DNA of 64,000 nucleotides, taken from Patiria miniata (lineage: Eukaryota > Echinodermata > Asteroidea > Valvatida > Asterinidae). Within the stretch, counting starts at the first letter, position 1; every line of letters begins with the position of its first letter. This document shows, piece after piece, positions 37,624 to 49,500 of the stretch. The position numbers and the translations under genes were made by a program. Under the pieces are notes generated by a model. That model searched no databases. It was given only the letters and a program-made list of their open reading frames with translations, and was not told the DNA's origin. The stretch spans positions 558,001 through 622,000 of the forward strand of contig NW_024037076.1 in the NCBI RefSeq assembly GCF_015706575.1. The letters are read 5' to 3'.

Positions 37624-37954
37624 CTGTTACAGCAGAGGGGCCGGGTACCGGAGCCTCCTGTGGCATCGTGATAGAGACATCAGCCCGTTGGCAGGCTGCT
37701 GCAGATTGTTGCATCGTGATAGAGACATCAGTCCGTTGGCAGGCTGCTTCAGATTGTTGTATCATGGTAGGGACATCAGTCCGTTGGCAGGCTGCTTCAG
37801 ATTGTTGCATCGTGGTAGGGACATCAGTCCGTTGGCAGGCTGCTTCAGATTGTTGCATCGTGGTACGGTCATCAGTCCGTTGGTAGGCTGCTTCAGATTG
37901 TTGCATCGTGGTAGGGACATCGGTCCGTTGGCAAGCTGCTTCAGATTGCTGCAT
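37624..37954 (-). CDS. NLR gene A first coding exon: 16-residue repeats
   Basis: Starting at the ATG at 37954, the exon encodes six copies of a 16-residue unit (MQQSEAACQRTDVPTT and variants) followed by MPQEAPVPGPSAVTG. It ends at a good donor (AACAG then GTGGGT) in phase 1. The start was chosen because the frame is closed by a TAA near 38006 and because the paralogous exon at 61210-61303 begins at the equivalent codon in a strong context. An acceptor-like TTTTCTTTTCAG at about 38036 suggests that 38035-37955 is 5' UTR. The repeats are hydrophilic with one Cys each and resemble no named domain. Confidence 0.6.
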
Positions 37955-37985
37955 CGTGGTAGGGACATCAGTCCATTGGCAGGCT
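37660..37985. repeat. 48 bp coding minisatellite
   Basis: There are about seven direct copies of a 48 bp unit (GGTAGGGACATCAGTCCGTT on the + strand and its continuation). The unit length is a multiple of three, so copy-number change keeps the reading frame. The paralogous exon at 61210 has a single copy. Confidence 0.9.
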
Positions 37986-38435
37986 GACTCATGTACTCCG
38001 ACTTATGTTTCTCGTCATCCAGTCTCACCTGAACACTGAAAAGAAAATATATTTTGGTACTGAAGCATGTCTAGAGAATGACATAAATGTAGTTTATCCT
38101 TGCCGCATATAGGCCTTTAACTACATGTAGGAAAACAGGTCTAAATGTGATGTGGCGGGACATATATTTTCTGAACACATTTGAAACTTTTATGGGAGCT
38201 TAAAAACCCTGGTGTTTTTTTTTAAATGTGGGTGGCACATAGAGCTGTATAATAAAGAACATATACAGCTCTATGAGGTGACACCGCTTTAGTGTAGGTC
38301 TCGATGTGTGCCGAGGTCAAAAGGAAGCTCGGCACCTCTTTTAATTTGTATCAGATCGTTCACGTACAATCTGCCAAGATTGTGACTTCATCTTCTCCGT
38401 TAATTGGCGTAAATCGACTTAGTTTGGAACTCATT

Positions 38436-38825
38436 GTGCGCGGTTCTAGAACCAATATTTTTGGGGGGCTAGCACGGTGGATCCAGAATTTTTTTCAGGG
38501 AGGCGTGCTGAAATGTTGACCGGTTATTTTTTCCAGACACTTAGGCCTCCGAAAATCAATAGGTGGGGGTGGGGGGGGGGGGGGTCATGGCATATTTTCA
38601 TTGGGGAACGCCAATAAAATCTTATAATCATTCACACTATATCAACTAATGCACCCTTCTCACGGCTATTTCTTCTTTAGGGGGAGACCGTTCGCATGTA
38701 CATCACAATCCTTCTTTTTGCTATTATGCGATTTTTTTTTTACGGAATTTATTTTTTGGGGGGTAGACACAATTTTTTGGGGGGCTACAGCCCCCCTAGC
38801 CCCCATTCCCTAGAACCGCGCCTGT
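38436..38825. mobile_element. hAT-like MITE, GCGCGGTTCTAGA family, copy 1
   Basis: Terminal repeats GCGCGGTTCTAG and CTAGAACCGCGC enclose about 390 bp with characteristic G runs and the GGGGGCTAGCACGGTGGATCC and AGGGGGAGACCGTTCGCATG blocks. A clear target duplication could not be read. Confidence 0.75.
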
Positions 38826-38899
38826 TACCTAGTCAGGATGTGACTCTTTCGTAAGCTGCACGATATAGCTGCTTTGATCATGGAAGATATAATGCCAGA

Positions 38900-39142
38900 C
38901 ATGGGCGTCGCCAGGATTTTTTTCTAGAGGGGGGCAAAACATATTTTTCTTGATTCATCAGATTTAGAGGGGGGGGGGCAGGGACATTTAGACCCCCCTT
39001 AAATTTACCACACTATGACTTCGTTCCTCTTTGTCTTTTCTTTTTTCTCTTGTTTTTCTTCATTTATTTTTTAATTTTTTTATTTTGCCTTTCGGGGGGG
39101 GGGGGCAAGCGCCCCCTTGTACCCCCCCTCGCGACGCCCATG
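38900..39142. mobile_element. hAT-type MITE (243 bp) with perfect 8 bp target duplication
   Basis: Ends CATGGGCGTCGCC and CGCGACGCCCATG are flanked by ATGCCAGA at 38892-38899 and 39143-39150. Internal G/C homopolymers flank a T-rich core. No coding content. Confidence 0.9.
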
Positions 39143-39150
39143 ATGCCAGA

Positions 39151-41300
39151 TCATGCTTTATGCATGATTCGATTTTGTGCGGTAAAAAAGGCTGTATCGC
39201 TTTTTGTAAATAACCCCACTAAGAACATGGAACCATCGTCTTGTTGCTAGAAAAGCCTCTCATGAATCCCCGGAAAATTTTACGACACCTCCTTTTTTAT
39301 ATTCCTTTTGTTGTCTAATAACATTTTTTTTTATGTTCCCATGAAAATAAACTGTACCACGGGGTCATATGGCGGCCATCTTGGATTTCGGCTTCGTGGT
39401 TACGGTAAAACCAAACTTGACCATATCCTTTCAACTAAAAACCGTATGGAACTAAATAAACACATTGTTCCCATATAGTTGTGACATGACAACATGTTTT
39501 GAAGCCCAAGTCTTAAGGTTCGAGCATGCCCTCTCGTTAAATTATTTAAAACATTGGAGAACTATGCAAAAATATACAAATTTCCTATAGCTCCGGCAAT
39601 ATTAAAGGAATTTGTAACAATGGATCCTTTTCTTATAATTGACAAGAGAGTGGAATTATCAAGCCATATGCCTTTCACTTATTTTTTTCTTACTCTTTTA
39701 GTGAGATTTGCACCTTTTCATTTTTTTTTCATCGTGACTAATGGAAAAAGTGATCCGTGAATTAACTTCTACTCTTTTTTATAATTTCAACTTTAAGTGG
39801 TTTTCACTCTTTCACATTAAGAGAGCATTGATTTAGTCAAATCGAGGAAATCAATCGTTATCATCATCTAGCACATCATCATAGTCAGAGTTAGATAGCA
39901 CCGGCTCATCATTTTTGTCTTATCTACACCATGGAGTGAAGAGAGGTATTTGACCGAGTGACCACAGTGGCTCAAGGATGACATCCATAAACCGAGATGC
40001 CTTTTCCGTGGGTGAGTTTCTTAAGAAAACAATGCACCAAAATTAATTTCAAAACTGACTCCGACTTTTACACGCTAATAATATATTCCTATACCTCCAC
40101 CATGGATCAACTTTTAGGCTCTGTATTTGTATATAATGTGACGGAACTTGATGAAAAACCCGATTAATCAGATTTAGGCCTAATGCATAATGATGTAGAC
40201 AGCGCATCACAATGAGCAATTAAAGTCCCGCAAATGCAGCCTCCAGCCCAGAGCACTGCTTAGTGTAAAAACTGACAGTGAGCAGTGACATAGGTTATAT
40301 GCAACTGCAAAATTTCTTCACAGGTTACCCCAACATTTCTTGCAATTCATGAAACCAAAGAGCAACCCCAAAAATAAAGGACATGAACCATTCTTGTAGC
40401 TAAACTTACAAGTTTGGAGCAGCTAGATTCACAGACATCCAACATTTCCAAGACGGCGCCGGAACACTGCAGCTGCTACGCGTATACGCACACCCATCCC
40501 GTGACTACTTGACTAGGCAAATTAATCTCTGGATCTATCCCATAATTTAATTTTGGCGTCGCCCCAAACTGTTCGAGTTAATGATTCACAAAAAACAAAC
40601 AAACAAGCGACTCCGGCAATCTGTCACATGCGAGCAGTTTGCATCAAAAGCATGCATTTTCAAAATTGTAACCTAGTCCTTAAAAGAATATGGATATAAT
40701 AATCATAGTAGGCCCCTATATCTTAATACAAAGTTAAAACACTCTTTGTTTTATATCTAACCTTTTTCGATTGTGTTCCCTGAATCTATTTTATAAATAA
40801 TTGTAAACCTTTGAATGCCATATGGTGCCAGACATCTATAATGATTGGAGTGCGTTATACCAAGCTAACCTCCAAAACAAATACACCTGGGTTTTCCCTA
40901 AAGTTCCCACTGATGTGTTATGTTTTGATGTGCTTGCTGTACGTGACAAAGGTCACGAGCCAGTTGGTTCTGCATCAATTCAATGCAGATATAATACCCT
41001 TTGAGCCTTTAGTCAACACGTACGTGTAGGCCGGCATAGATTGGCATAATGTGCAAGCTAAGCGTGCAATATAGCAATGGTAGATTGAATTGAAATGTTA
41101 TGCGGACAAATGAGAAAGTGGAAACATGTAATAAACAAGTCAGGTGTGTTAACAAACACAAATGCCCCGCAACCGTGACTGTTTTCATGACATAACACCA
41201 CTCTAACATCAACTTATATGTACTTTGGTCAAATGGAACGTTCATTGACAGCATTAGTGTCTTCTGTAGGTTTTATATGAATTAATCCCTAATCCCTATG
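39151..41300. other. No gene recognised
   Basis: AT-rich sequence with only short, unsupported frames. A palindromic GGCGGCCATCTTGGATTT-like spot near 39370 has a YY1-type core and may be a repeat edge. Nothing else could be identified. Confidence 0.5.
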
Positions 41301-41321
41301 ATCTCAGAATAAATACAAGAT

Positions 41322-42046
41322 TTCTATTGTTTTAGCCACTGTGACCTTGACCCTTGACCTTTCGACCCCCAATGCGATAGGCTCCTTAGGATTGCCAAGG
41401 ACAATCCACAAACCAAATTTGAAGTTCATATGTAAAGTATATCTCAAGTTATCACGCTGACAAAATTTCTTTTGTTTTTGCCACTGTGACCTTGACCCTT
41501 GACCTTTTGGCCCCAAATACAATAGGCTTCTTAGGATTGCCAAGGACAATCCACAAACCAAATTTGAAGTTTATATGTAAAGTATATTTCAAGTTATCGC
41601 GCTGACAAAATTTCTATTGTTTCAGCCACTGTGAACTTGACCCTTGACCTTTCGGCCCCAAATGCAATAGGCTTCTTAGGATTACCAAGAACAATACACA
41701 AACCAAATTTGATGTTCATATGTAAAGTATTTCTCAAGTTATCGCGCTGACAAAATTTCTTTTGTTTTAGTCACTGTGACCTTGACCCTTGACCTTTTGG
41801 CCCCAAATGCAAAAGGCTTCTTAGAATTGCCAAGGACAATCCACAAACCAAATTTGAAGTTCATATGTAAAGTATTTCTCAAGTTATCGCGCTGAAAAAA
41901 TGTCTATTGTTTCAGCCACTGTGACCTTGACCCTTGACCTTTAGGCCCCAAATGGAAAAGGCTTCTTAGGATTACCAAGGACAATCCACAAACCAAATTT
42001 AAAGTTCATATGTTAAGTATTTCTCAAGTTATTGCGCGGACAAGAT
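41322..42046. repeat. 145 bp tandem repeat, five copies, with ERR/FTZ-F1-type sites
   Basis: Five head-to-tail units begin CCACTGTG at 41336, 41481, 41626, 41771 and 41916, a constant spacing of 145 bp. Each carries CTTGACCCTTGACCTTT, and four of five carry TGACCTTGA, the complement of the extended nuclear-receptor half-site TCAAGGTCA. Two strands of AGGTCA-like half-sites recur every 145 bp. Similar families are widespread in marine invertebrate genomes. Confidence 0.9.
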
Positions 42047-42049
42047 TTG

Positions 42050-42085
42050 TCCGGACACACACACCCACACACCCACCCACCCAGA
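42050..42085. repeat. CA/CCCA microsatellite
   Basis: A short CA-rich run, starting with CCGGACACACAC, directly follows the 145 bp repeat. A second CCCA run lies at 42388-42416. Confidence 0.8.
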
Positions 42086-42097
42086 CTTATGTTACAT

Positions 42098-42390
42098 ACC
42101 TTGTGTGGACATTGCTTTGTTTTCGTGAAATTAAGAAAACTCGGTACAAAAAATAACTTTACTTAAATTGCGAAAACTCTTTTAACCCAATTTTTTTTCT
42201 ATGATTCCCTATATTGTTTCTCTTCATTCTGCTACAGATAAACCTAACCCAAAAATGCCTCAAAACCTGTTTTCCAGAAAGGGCAAAACCTTATGTGGAC
42301 ACGGCTTAGTCCACATAACGTTAACACAACCAGCATTATGTGGACCTCTTTTGTTCACAAGTCCACATAGGGTATGTAATACAAACTCAC
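42098..42390. mobile_element. MITE with GTGTGGAC palindromic ends, copy 1
   Basis: It runs from ACCTTGTGTGGAC to AAGTCCACATAGGGTA and contains CTGCTACAGATAAACCTAACC and CTGTTTTCCAGAAAGGG. The same element in inverse orientation occupies 63375-63665. No coding content. Confidence 0.65.
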
Positions 42391-43186
42391 CCACCCACAC
42401 ACCCACCCACCCACGGAAGGACAAGGCGGAAACAGTATGCCCCTTCGGCTTCGCCGCGGGGCATAAAAACTACGATCATATCACATCACAACCTAAAAGG
42501 TAGTATGAAACATAAGGGAAGGGAACAACAAGATCTTTTATATTTAACTGGTGCCACCAGTGAGATGAAATATGGTTACATGAGGTACAAATAATATTAT
42601 TAAAATAATGGAATTTGGGAATTCATTTTCACACTTTGGTTTTACATGCAAAGTGTATTTGTGAATCTTTTAATTTTTTACTGAGAGAACGGTTCACATT
42701 TTATTTGTCCAAGTAGGCCTTAACAAAGATATTTGGGTTTTCCATAATGATCTGACGTCCATGCACAATATAGTTAATAAGTGTTAATATAATCTCAGCA
42801 TCTATTGAATGCAAATTAATTAGCCTTTAAGTCTTAAGTAAAACGTACGTAATAAAGGCCTACATAACTTGGTATAACATGCAGGCTATGGTAGATTGAA
42901 TTGCCATTGATGTAGTAATATTTAAATACTGGTGTAGCGTGAATTTATGACTTTATGAAAAAGTATACTTATTGGTAGTATTGCATGCCTAAGTGATGAT
43001 AATTAGGAGTGTGGCCGGTCACGTGAGAGGATTTTCCCAATAATAGGATAAAGGAGTTCGATTGTCATAGCAGTCAGATTTTCATATGACACAAGCCTTA
43101 TGAGAAACTAGAATTCAGGCCAAAATAAAGTCTTCGTTTCTGGTTTGGAGCTTGCTTCAAAAGTGGTGCGGCAAGTCCCAAGCGCG

Positions 43187-43480
43187 GTTCTAGAGCATTT
43201 TTTTGGGGGGGGGGGGGTAGCAGGGTGGATCCAGATTTTTTTTTTAGGGAGGCGTGCTAAAATGTACACCGGTTATTTTCTCCGGACACGTAGGCCTCCA
43301 AAACCAATAGGTGGGGGAGCTCGTGCCATATTTTCAATCGGGAGAGTACTGATAAAATCCTACAATCATGCACACTATATATTAACTAAAAGTGTACAAT
43401 TAAATGCACTGTTCTCATGATTATTTATTTAGGGGGAGACCGTTCGCATGTACGTCACATTCTTACATTTTGCTGGTGCA
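43187..43480. mobile_element. hAT-like MITE, GCGCGGTTCTAGA family, copy 2 (right end lost)
   Basis: It matches 38436-38760 through GCGCGGTTCTAGA, the GGTGGATCCAGA block, GGAGGCGTGCT and AGGGGGAGACCGTTCGCATG. The match decays near 43480 without the expected CTAGAACCGCGC end. Confidence 0.7.
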
Positions 43481-44243
43481 ATTTTTTTTAAGATTTTTTT
43501 TTTTGGGCGACGCGGCATTTGTTTTCCTATTGTTTTTCTTGGAATGTTGGTTGAATTGAGGAAAAAATCAACTAATACAAGCCACCACAAGAGGGAACAC
43601 TCCATTAAACAAACAGCTGCGCCAAAAGTGCCCTCTCGCAATAAATGGTCAGATATCTGTCTCTTTTCCATTGGGACATGATAAGATTAGATTCACATAA
43701 ATTATTGCCGCAGCCCATCTACAGTGATATAGAGGAGAGCGCCCTCTAACTTAGACCGAGAGAGGAAACATTATCGGCCGCTCGCGCGAAATAACTACAT
43801 GTATAAGGTTAACCCCGAAAGAAAAATCGTCGAATCTTGATGTGCACATGCGCAGTTGGAACACCAAAAGTGGCTTTTTGGGGCGAGATGTTATTAACGA
43901 TCCTACTTATAATACATCTTCACTTACTCGTATCGGCATGCATGAGCAGAATTATATAGCGCCACCAAGCGAGCTAAGTGAGCGTAACCATCCCCGTGTT
44001 ATTAGCAACCGTTAAGAAATTTCAAAGAAACGACAGCTTTTTCTTTCAAAGATATTTTTTAATAACACCTACATCTCTGAAGTTTTGTTTTGCCAAGAAA
44101 AGTTATAATTTTCCATTATTGTCGAACCTGAATGCATAGAAAAATGTTTTGACTGACATCTAGCTTATAACTATAGGCCTATATTTGAGTAATATTTGTT
44201 CAATATGGATTGTTTTTGTTCACAAGCAGCAAAACGTTAAAAC

Positions 44244-44400
44244 TAAAAGGCTTACCTGACTTGACCACAGACCACTCAACTGACCGCAGATCGACAGCAA
44301 ACCAGCAGGGAGAGACTGGCGACCATTCTTGTGGCGACCACAGGCCAACTTGTTTAGGCGGCTTGTCCCGACACCCTGGGTATGTACGTGTAAGGAAGTT
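44244..44400 (+). pseudogene. Degenerate copy of the signal-peptide exon
   Basis: The match to 21684-21870 runs through CTTACCTGACTTGACC, ACCACTCAAC and CTGGCGACCATTCT. A 24 bp deletion between GAGAGAC and CTGGCGACC removes the start codon present at 21764, and further stops follow (TTGTTTAGG). The donor region GGTATGTACGTG is kept. Confidence 0.6.
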
Positions 44401-44486
44401 GGTAACTAGGAGGCACACCCAAAACGGATTACACTACCAATGTTACGAGAGCGTAACTAATATCCATATTTGCTATCTCCATGCGG

Positions 44487-44610
44487 GGAGTCGGATTGGT
44501 GCATGGTACTTTCCTTGTCTCCCACCTCTTAGACTCGGGTTCGATACCCACCCAAACCCCATGTGGGTTACATTTTCTGCTCTGCCTGATTCTATACTGT
44601 GGGTTCCCTA
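44487..44610 (+). mobile_element. tRNA-derived SINE remnant
   Basis: GGGGAGTCGGATTGG followed by CTCGGGTTCGATACCCACC resembles box A and box B of a tRNA promoter at SINE spacing. A proper anticodon arm and acceptor stem cannot be drawn, and SINE-like TGGGTTCC... body sequence follows, so it is not called as a tRNA gene. Confidence 0.5.
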
Positions 44611-47202
44611 AAGTATTTATCCTTCTCTGAGAGTTTTCCGTGGAGAGTTAAATCTGCATGTTAAGTGGATTCGTAGTTTGGAATTCATTTCTTTGTGTTG
44701 CTAATAAGCAGTGATAGTGGATTGGGTGATTATTAAGTAACAACATATTTCCAATCTTGATTTGGTTTTCTGCTACCCAACGGACCTTTACACACATTTG
44801 TGTATCATGGCAGTGTGGCTTACTGATCAGGATATAGTCCAGTATATAATCCACATTTATGAGGTTAATGGAGTTGTAGCGCCCACACTTCAAATTTTTT
44901 GATGTAATCTTCAGTCTACTTAGTATAAATAACACTTCGAATCGCTGCACAGATCCGTTGTTATTAAACTCAGCGTTAGCAGGCAGATTCAGTCACACTT
45001 CAGTGCGCCCTACAGTGCTGTTTCTTGTGCAGTGTCTCTTTGTGTGACACAGTTACTTTCACTTGAAACTGACCTGCAGGGTTTTTAAGGGTTTTTCATT
45101 TCATTCTGAATAGTGACTTCCCACTAGGAGGGTTAATAAGACCTTACCTTATCTCGTTCCAGATACTCGGTCATTGAGAAAGACGAGGAGTTCCAATTTT
45201 GTTCAACTTGCAATGACCGGGAAAAAACACTTCCTCGTGCGTACGACACACGACTTGAAAAGATGGCGGTAATACCCACAATGCTTTGGGAAGTTTGCGT
45301 TGTCACGAGAGGGCGCTCTTAGATAAGGACAGTAGGAGTAACTGAGATCCAGTTCAGGTCTTTTTGGCACAACAATCGAAACTAAATATTTTTTTATATT
45401 GTATGTCTTTGCTTGTCAGGATCGGGAAAAAGCACGAGAAATATCTCTGGATCTGGAAATGGAAATAAACAAAATGACTAAAAACATGGGACCTTTTTCC
45501 GTTTGAACTTTGAAGCGTTTATTGGCCCACTTACAAATAGACCAAGCAGTTTTTATTAAAATTAGCTAGTCAAATACACCTTTTTTTAAATGCAATTCTC
45601 TTGTAAAAGGAACCTTGATTATTTCTATATAGCCTATAGTAAAGGTTAAACGCGTTTAAATGTATATCATATTTCTCTACGTGCTTTAGTTTAGTTTTAG
45701 ATTGTATTATCTTTTTTTTATGGTTAGGGCTCGCTTACACAATGGTTTTATATTCCAGTTACCTTGAAAAAGTACCTCTCCCCCCCAAAAAAAAAAATTA
45801 TAATAGTAATTAACAAAACAAAACAGAAATGCCATAAAATATTATACACATATAGACAGACATTTGAGGTCACTAGTGCACGTCTATGCGCTCCAAGGGA
45901 CTTTGAGTGACCAGAGGAGGGTCCCAGTGCAAGGGAAATAGGAGCCTCTTCTGGTCACTCACAGGCCCGAGGGGAAAAAGACGTGCACTAGTGACCGAAT
46001 CATGCCAGCCCATTATGTGTTTTATAGCTCACCTGTGTACAAAATATTAAATAAGATAAGAAACATGTCATCGTTTTATAATTGAGCTGTTTTATTCAAC
46101 AATTAACTCATAAGCAATTCATCTGTAAGCAATTCAACAATTAAAGGAAAACGTTTAGTTTTCCTACATTAAGTTTTGAGTTTAAGTTTTTGTGAGGGCG
46201 TTGTTCATAGTTAATCAATTTTGAGTATAGTGCCCGATCGACGCGCGTCTAGTTCACGATGACGCAAGTGTCATGCACTAGCCTATAGTGAACCACACAC
46301 GTGACCGTGTTTTAGCCAACCAGGATAAAGAAACAGCAAGAGGTGTGTTATAAAACAGAATACGATTGAACCAAAATGATCACACCAGAAACAATAATTG
46401 TGAAATACGAATATGATGCATTTTACCAGAATGCCCGCCCATACTCAATCAGCTTATTAGCTGCATAGAAGGACATCTTTCCTGTCATGTGTAAGAGTAT
46501 ATCAGTGTGAAAAAAGATGTGTTACCAGGACTCATGCCCATACATCTACTCCATCAGGTTATTACTTGCATTGAAGGACCATTTTCCCGTCATGTGTAAG
46601 AGTTCGTCATAAGGTCGAAAATGATATTTTTACATATTGTTAACATATGTTCTTTTCCTTTTAATAGGTGGTTTAATTTTTGAAACCGGTCATTTCCGGG
46701 CAAAGTTATGCTATTTTGAAGTTCATTGCGTCGAAAAGTAGAAAACGGAGAAAATGGCCACGAACGTCACAAAACAGTTATTTCTTTAACTGATATACAT
46801 TATCAAAATCATCAAAAATAGTATATGTAGAGTTCAAATTAGGGTTTCAAACTATTGTAATATATTTTAGACATGTGTATGGGTGCAAAACAGTTCAATA
46901 TAACAAAATCCGTTATTAATTAATTTTATTGTCTTTTGTAAATTGTCTGTCTAAGAACTTCGTGAATAAAGTCAAACTTTCCACATGTTTTCGTCTGCAA
47001 CGCGTATACTGTAATTGACATCACACTTGATTTACATCCACATTAATTTGGTAGTCTTCATTTTCACTCAGAACATATATAATCTTGAATAGAGTTGTCC
47101 CCACCTAAAACTCTGGGGACCAATAAGTAGCTCCCATTTACAGCCATTGATGGGATGACCTCTCGGCGCGTGCACAGCATGATTTTTTTTTAAATCACTA
47201 TG

Positions 47203-47363
47203 CACAGAAAACACAAAGTGAGTAATTTGACTCAATATCGTAATAATTGAGTCATTTTGTCCGTGTATTGAGGCACTTTGAGCCAAAGTGTGTCACTATA
47301 CGGACAAAATGACTCATTTTTTTTACGATAATGAGTCTAATTACTCACTTTGTGTTTTCTGTG
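47203..47363. mobile_element. 161 bp MITE with a recognisable empty site
   Basis: Inverted ends CACAGAAAACACAAAGTGAG and complement, then AATTTGACTCA / TGAGTCTAATT, frame a hairpin-capable element. In the paralogous flank at about 24340 the sequence reads straight through (CACTATGCATAATTTAAC), so the insertion happened after the segmental duplication. The target duplication appears to be only 2 bp (TG), although slippage at the ends makes this ambiguous. Confidence 0.85.
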
Positions 47364-48387
47364 TGCATAATTTAACACATGGTTGTCCAAAAAGCTGAGT
47401 CTTGTCTTATCATAAAAAGTACGCAAAATCGCCAATTTCTCCATCAATGCAGCCTTTAAAGCGTTCCAACTGCATGGGTTTTAAACACTGAACACTAATG
47501 TCCCTCTCTATTTATTGATATTTGCCAGAGGCACGTTTGAATTCAGCAAAAATCGAAGTTCATCACCTCCAAAATTGCACGTTCGTGGCCTATGGCCATT
47601 TTTGCAATAGGCTGGTTGCGTGCAAATATTACCGTTGTGAATTTGAATTAAGGAGGTGGGATTCAGACCTAGCACGTCCTGCATATAATTTGCATAAATT
47701 AGGAGGAAAGCCTCCTAATGTATTCATGATTCACTGCTAGCTACCTGTCCCCATATTGGAAGTCCGAATGACAATGGGGACAGGGAACCAGACCAAGAAC
47801 CCCACAACTTCAACAATTACTGCTTTACTTGCAGTTTTGTTTAAATAGTGCTCTTCACACCGATTTAGCACCAACATTTATACAACAAATAAACAAAATA
47901 TAAATATATGTGTTCTTATCAGAGAGACAATTATTTTACATTATTTACAGTATTATTACCAGTATTGTAGTTTACTGGATGAAGTAATCCCAAAAGCACT
48001 AAATACTCAATGTTTTCAAGGTTTTTACACAAATAACATAACTGTCAGGCCAACCAGCCTATACAAATATAATTCTATTTACAAAAATGTACATGTACAT
48101 GTATTTGCCATCAGTGGTTGGATGAATCCCAAAACTACTCAAAGGATACTCGTTGTTAGTAACATTATAGAGAAACACAACTGTAGTCTGGTTAACAAGT
48201 TTCAACGTGTGAAAGAAATGGACCAAACCACCCATACAGCCTCAGTGTTTGATAAGAAATCAACGAGTACCATGCATCACCTGTGTATCGACTTAGTGCC
48301 GGGGTTTAAATGCACACACGTACAGATTCGAAGCCTATTATAATTTTGTTTGCCAAATCAAAAGTTTTGAGGTGCACAATCAACAAA

Positions 48388-48657
48388 TCATTTACGCTCT
48401 AAAAAGTCCCGGGTCAGATTGGACCCGAATCCGGGTCAGATTTGACCTGACACTTTTCCAGGTTAAAATGACACTTCCCAGTTACGGCCACCCTTGACCC
48501 TAATATTGATCGCCATTTTGACATAAAGATTGTCGTTCTGATAAGAGAAGTGTCTATTTTACAGAGGGTTGGGAATGTCATTTTGACCCAGAAGTGTGTC
48601 AGGTCCTTTCTGACACGGATTCTGGGTCGAACCTGACCTGGGACTTATAAGAGTGTA
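48388..48657. mobile_element. Palindromic MITE, copy 2
   Basis: Paralogous to 25391-25745, with the same flanks, but it lacks the internal 90 bp duplication. Confidence 0.75.
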
Positions 48658-49084
48658 AGTTTGACTTTGATGACAAACCATTGTGTCGTACGTAGAGGGT
48701 GAACCGCCTATTGTCCTACACGCTGCGTGACTCTGCTAACGATCTGCATCAAGAATGTGTTGCGATGTTTAAGCTTAAAATTGTAAACGAGCATCCTGGA
48801 GTGACACAGAGTTTTAATGATCTGATTTTTCCACGGGAGACCTAGACTGGTTCCCGGTTTATCCATTGCAGACTTCGAATGTATCCAAAGTTATGCGGGC
48901 GGGGATTAGTCTGGGAGACCATCGAAAGAGACATGGAGACCATTGAAAGAGACATTGTGACTTTGGCACATTCAGGACGTCGTGCGTAGTTCGCTTGCGA
49001 ACAAGAAGAGTACGTACGCACCCTTTGTGTGTCTCGTCCACAGGGCTCTCAAAAGTAGTGAAAAAGCGCCCTATTTGCTTGAGC

Positions 49085-49500
49085 ACGGCGCACATATCTA
49101 AAAAACTATTGGTCCGATTTGGTTGTAACTTGATATGTACCCGGGATGTGTCATGGATGAAAAATTATATGACGTCATGATGTCGTCACTACATGTCATG
49201 TGACGTTCCATTAAAGGGGCATATTTCTAAGGCCTTTATCTATAGAACTGAAGGTCGGACTTGTTGTAACTTGGTAAGTTGGTTGTAGGTTCTAAGACCG
49301 GGATGTGTTACGGACTAAAATTGAAGTGCCGTCACGATGAAGTCATCACAAGTCATGTAACGCCACTTGAAAGGGACCATTTCAAATATCTGTATCTAAA
49401 TATGATTACGTCATTTTGACGTAATAATATGTCATATACATCACATGTGTTATTAATGAAATTTGAAGTGACGTCGTCATGTCATCATCACGTCACAGTA
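49085..49500. repeat. CRE-containing diverged tandem repeat, copy 2
   Basis: Paralogue of 26480-26905. ATGACGTCATGATG (about 49169) is kept. The second CRE has changed (ATGAAGTCATCAC), and TGACGTCGTCATG is kept. Confidence 0.6.

Noticed and set aside
37660-37985. CRISPR-like direct repeats
   Set aside because: The 48 bp units are directly adjacent without spacers and form an in-frame coding minisatellite in a eukaryotic gene.
44487-44560. tRNA gene
   Set aside because: Box A-like and box B-like sequences are present, but an anticodon arm and acceptor stem cannot be formed and SINE-like body sequence follows.
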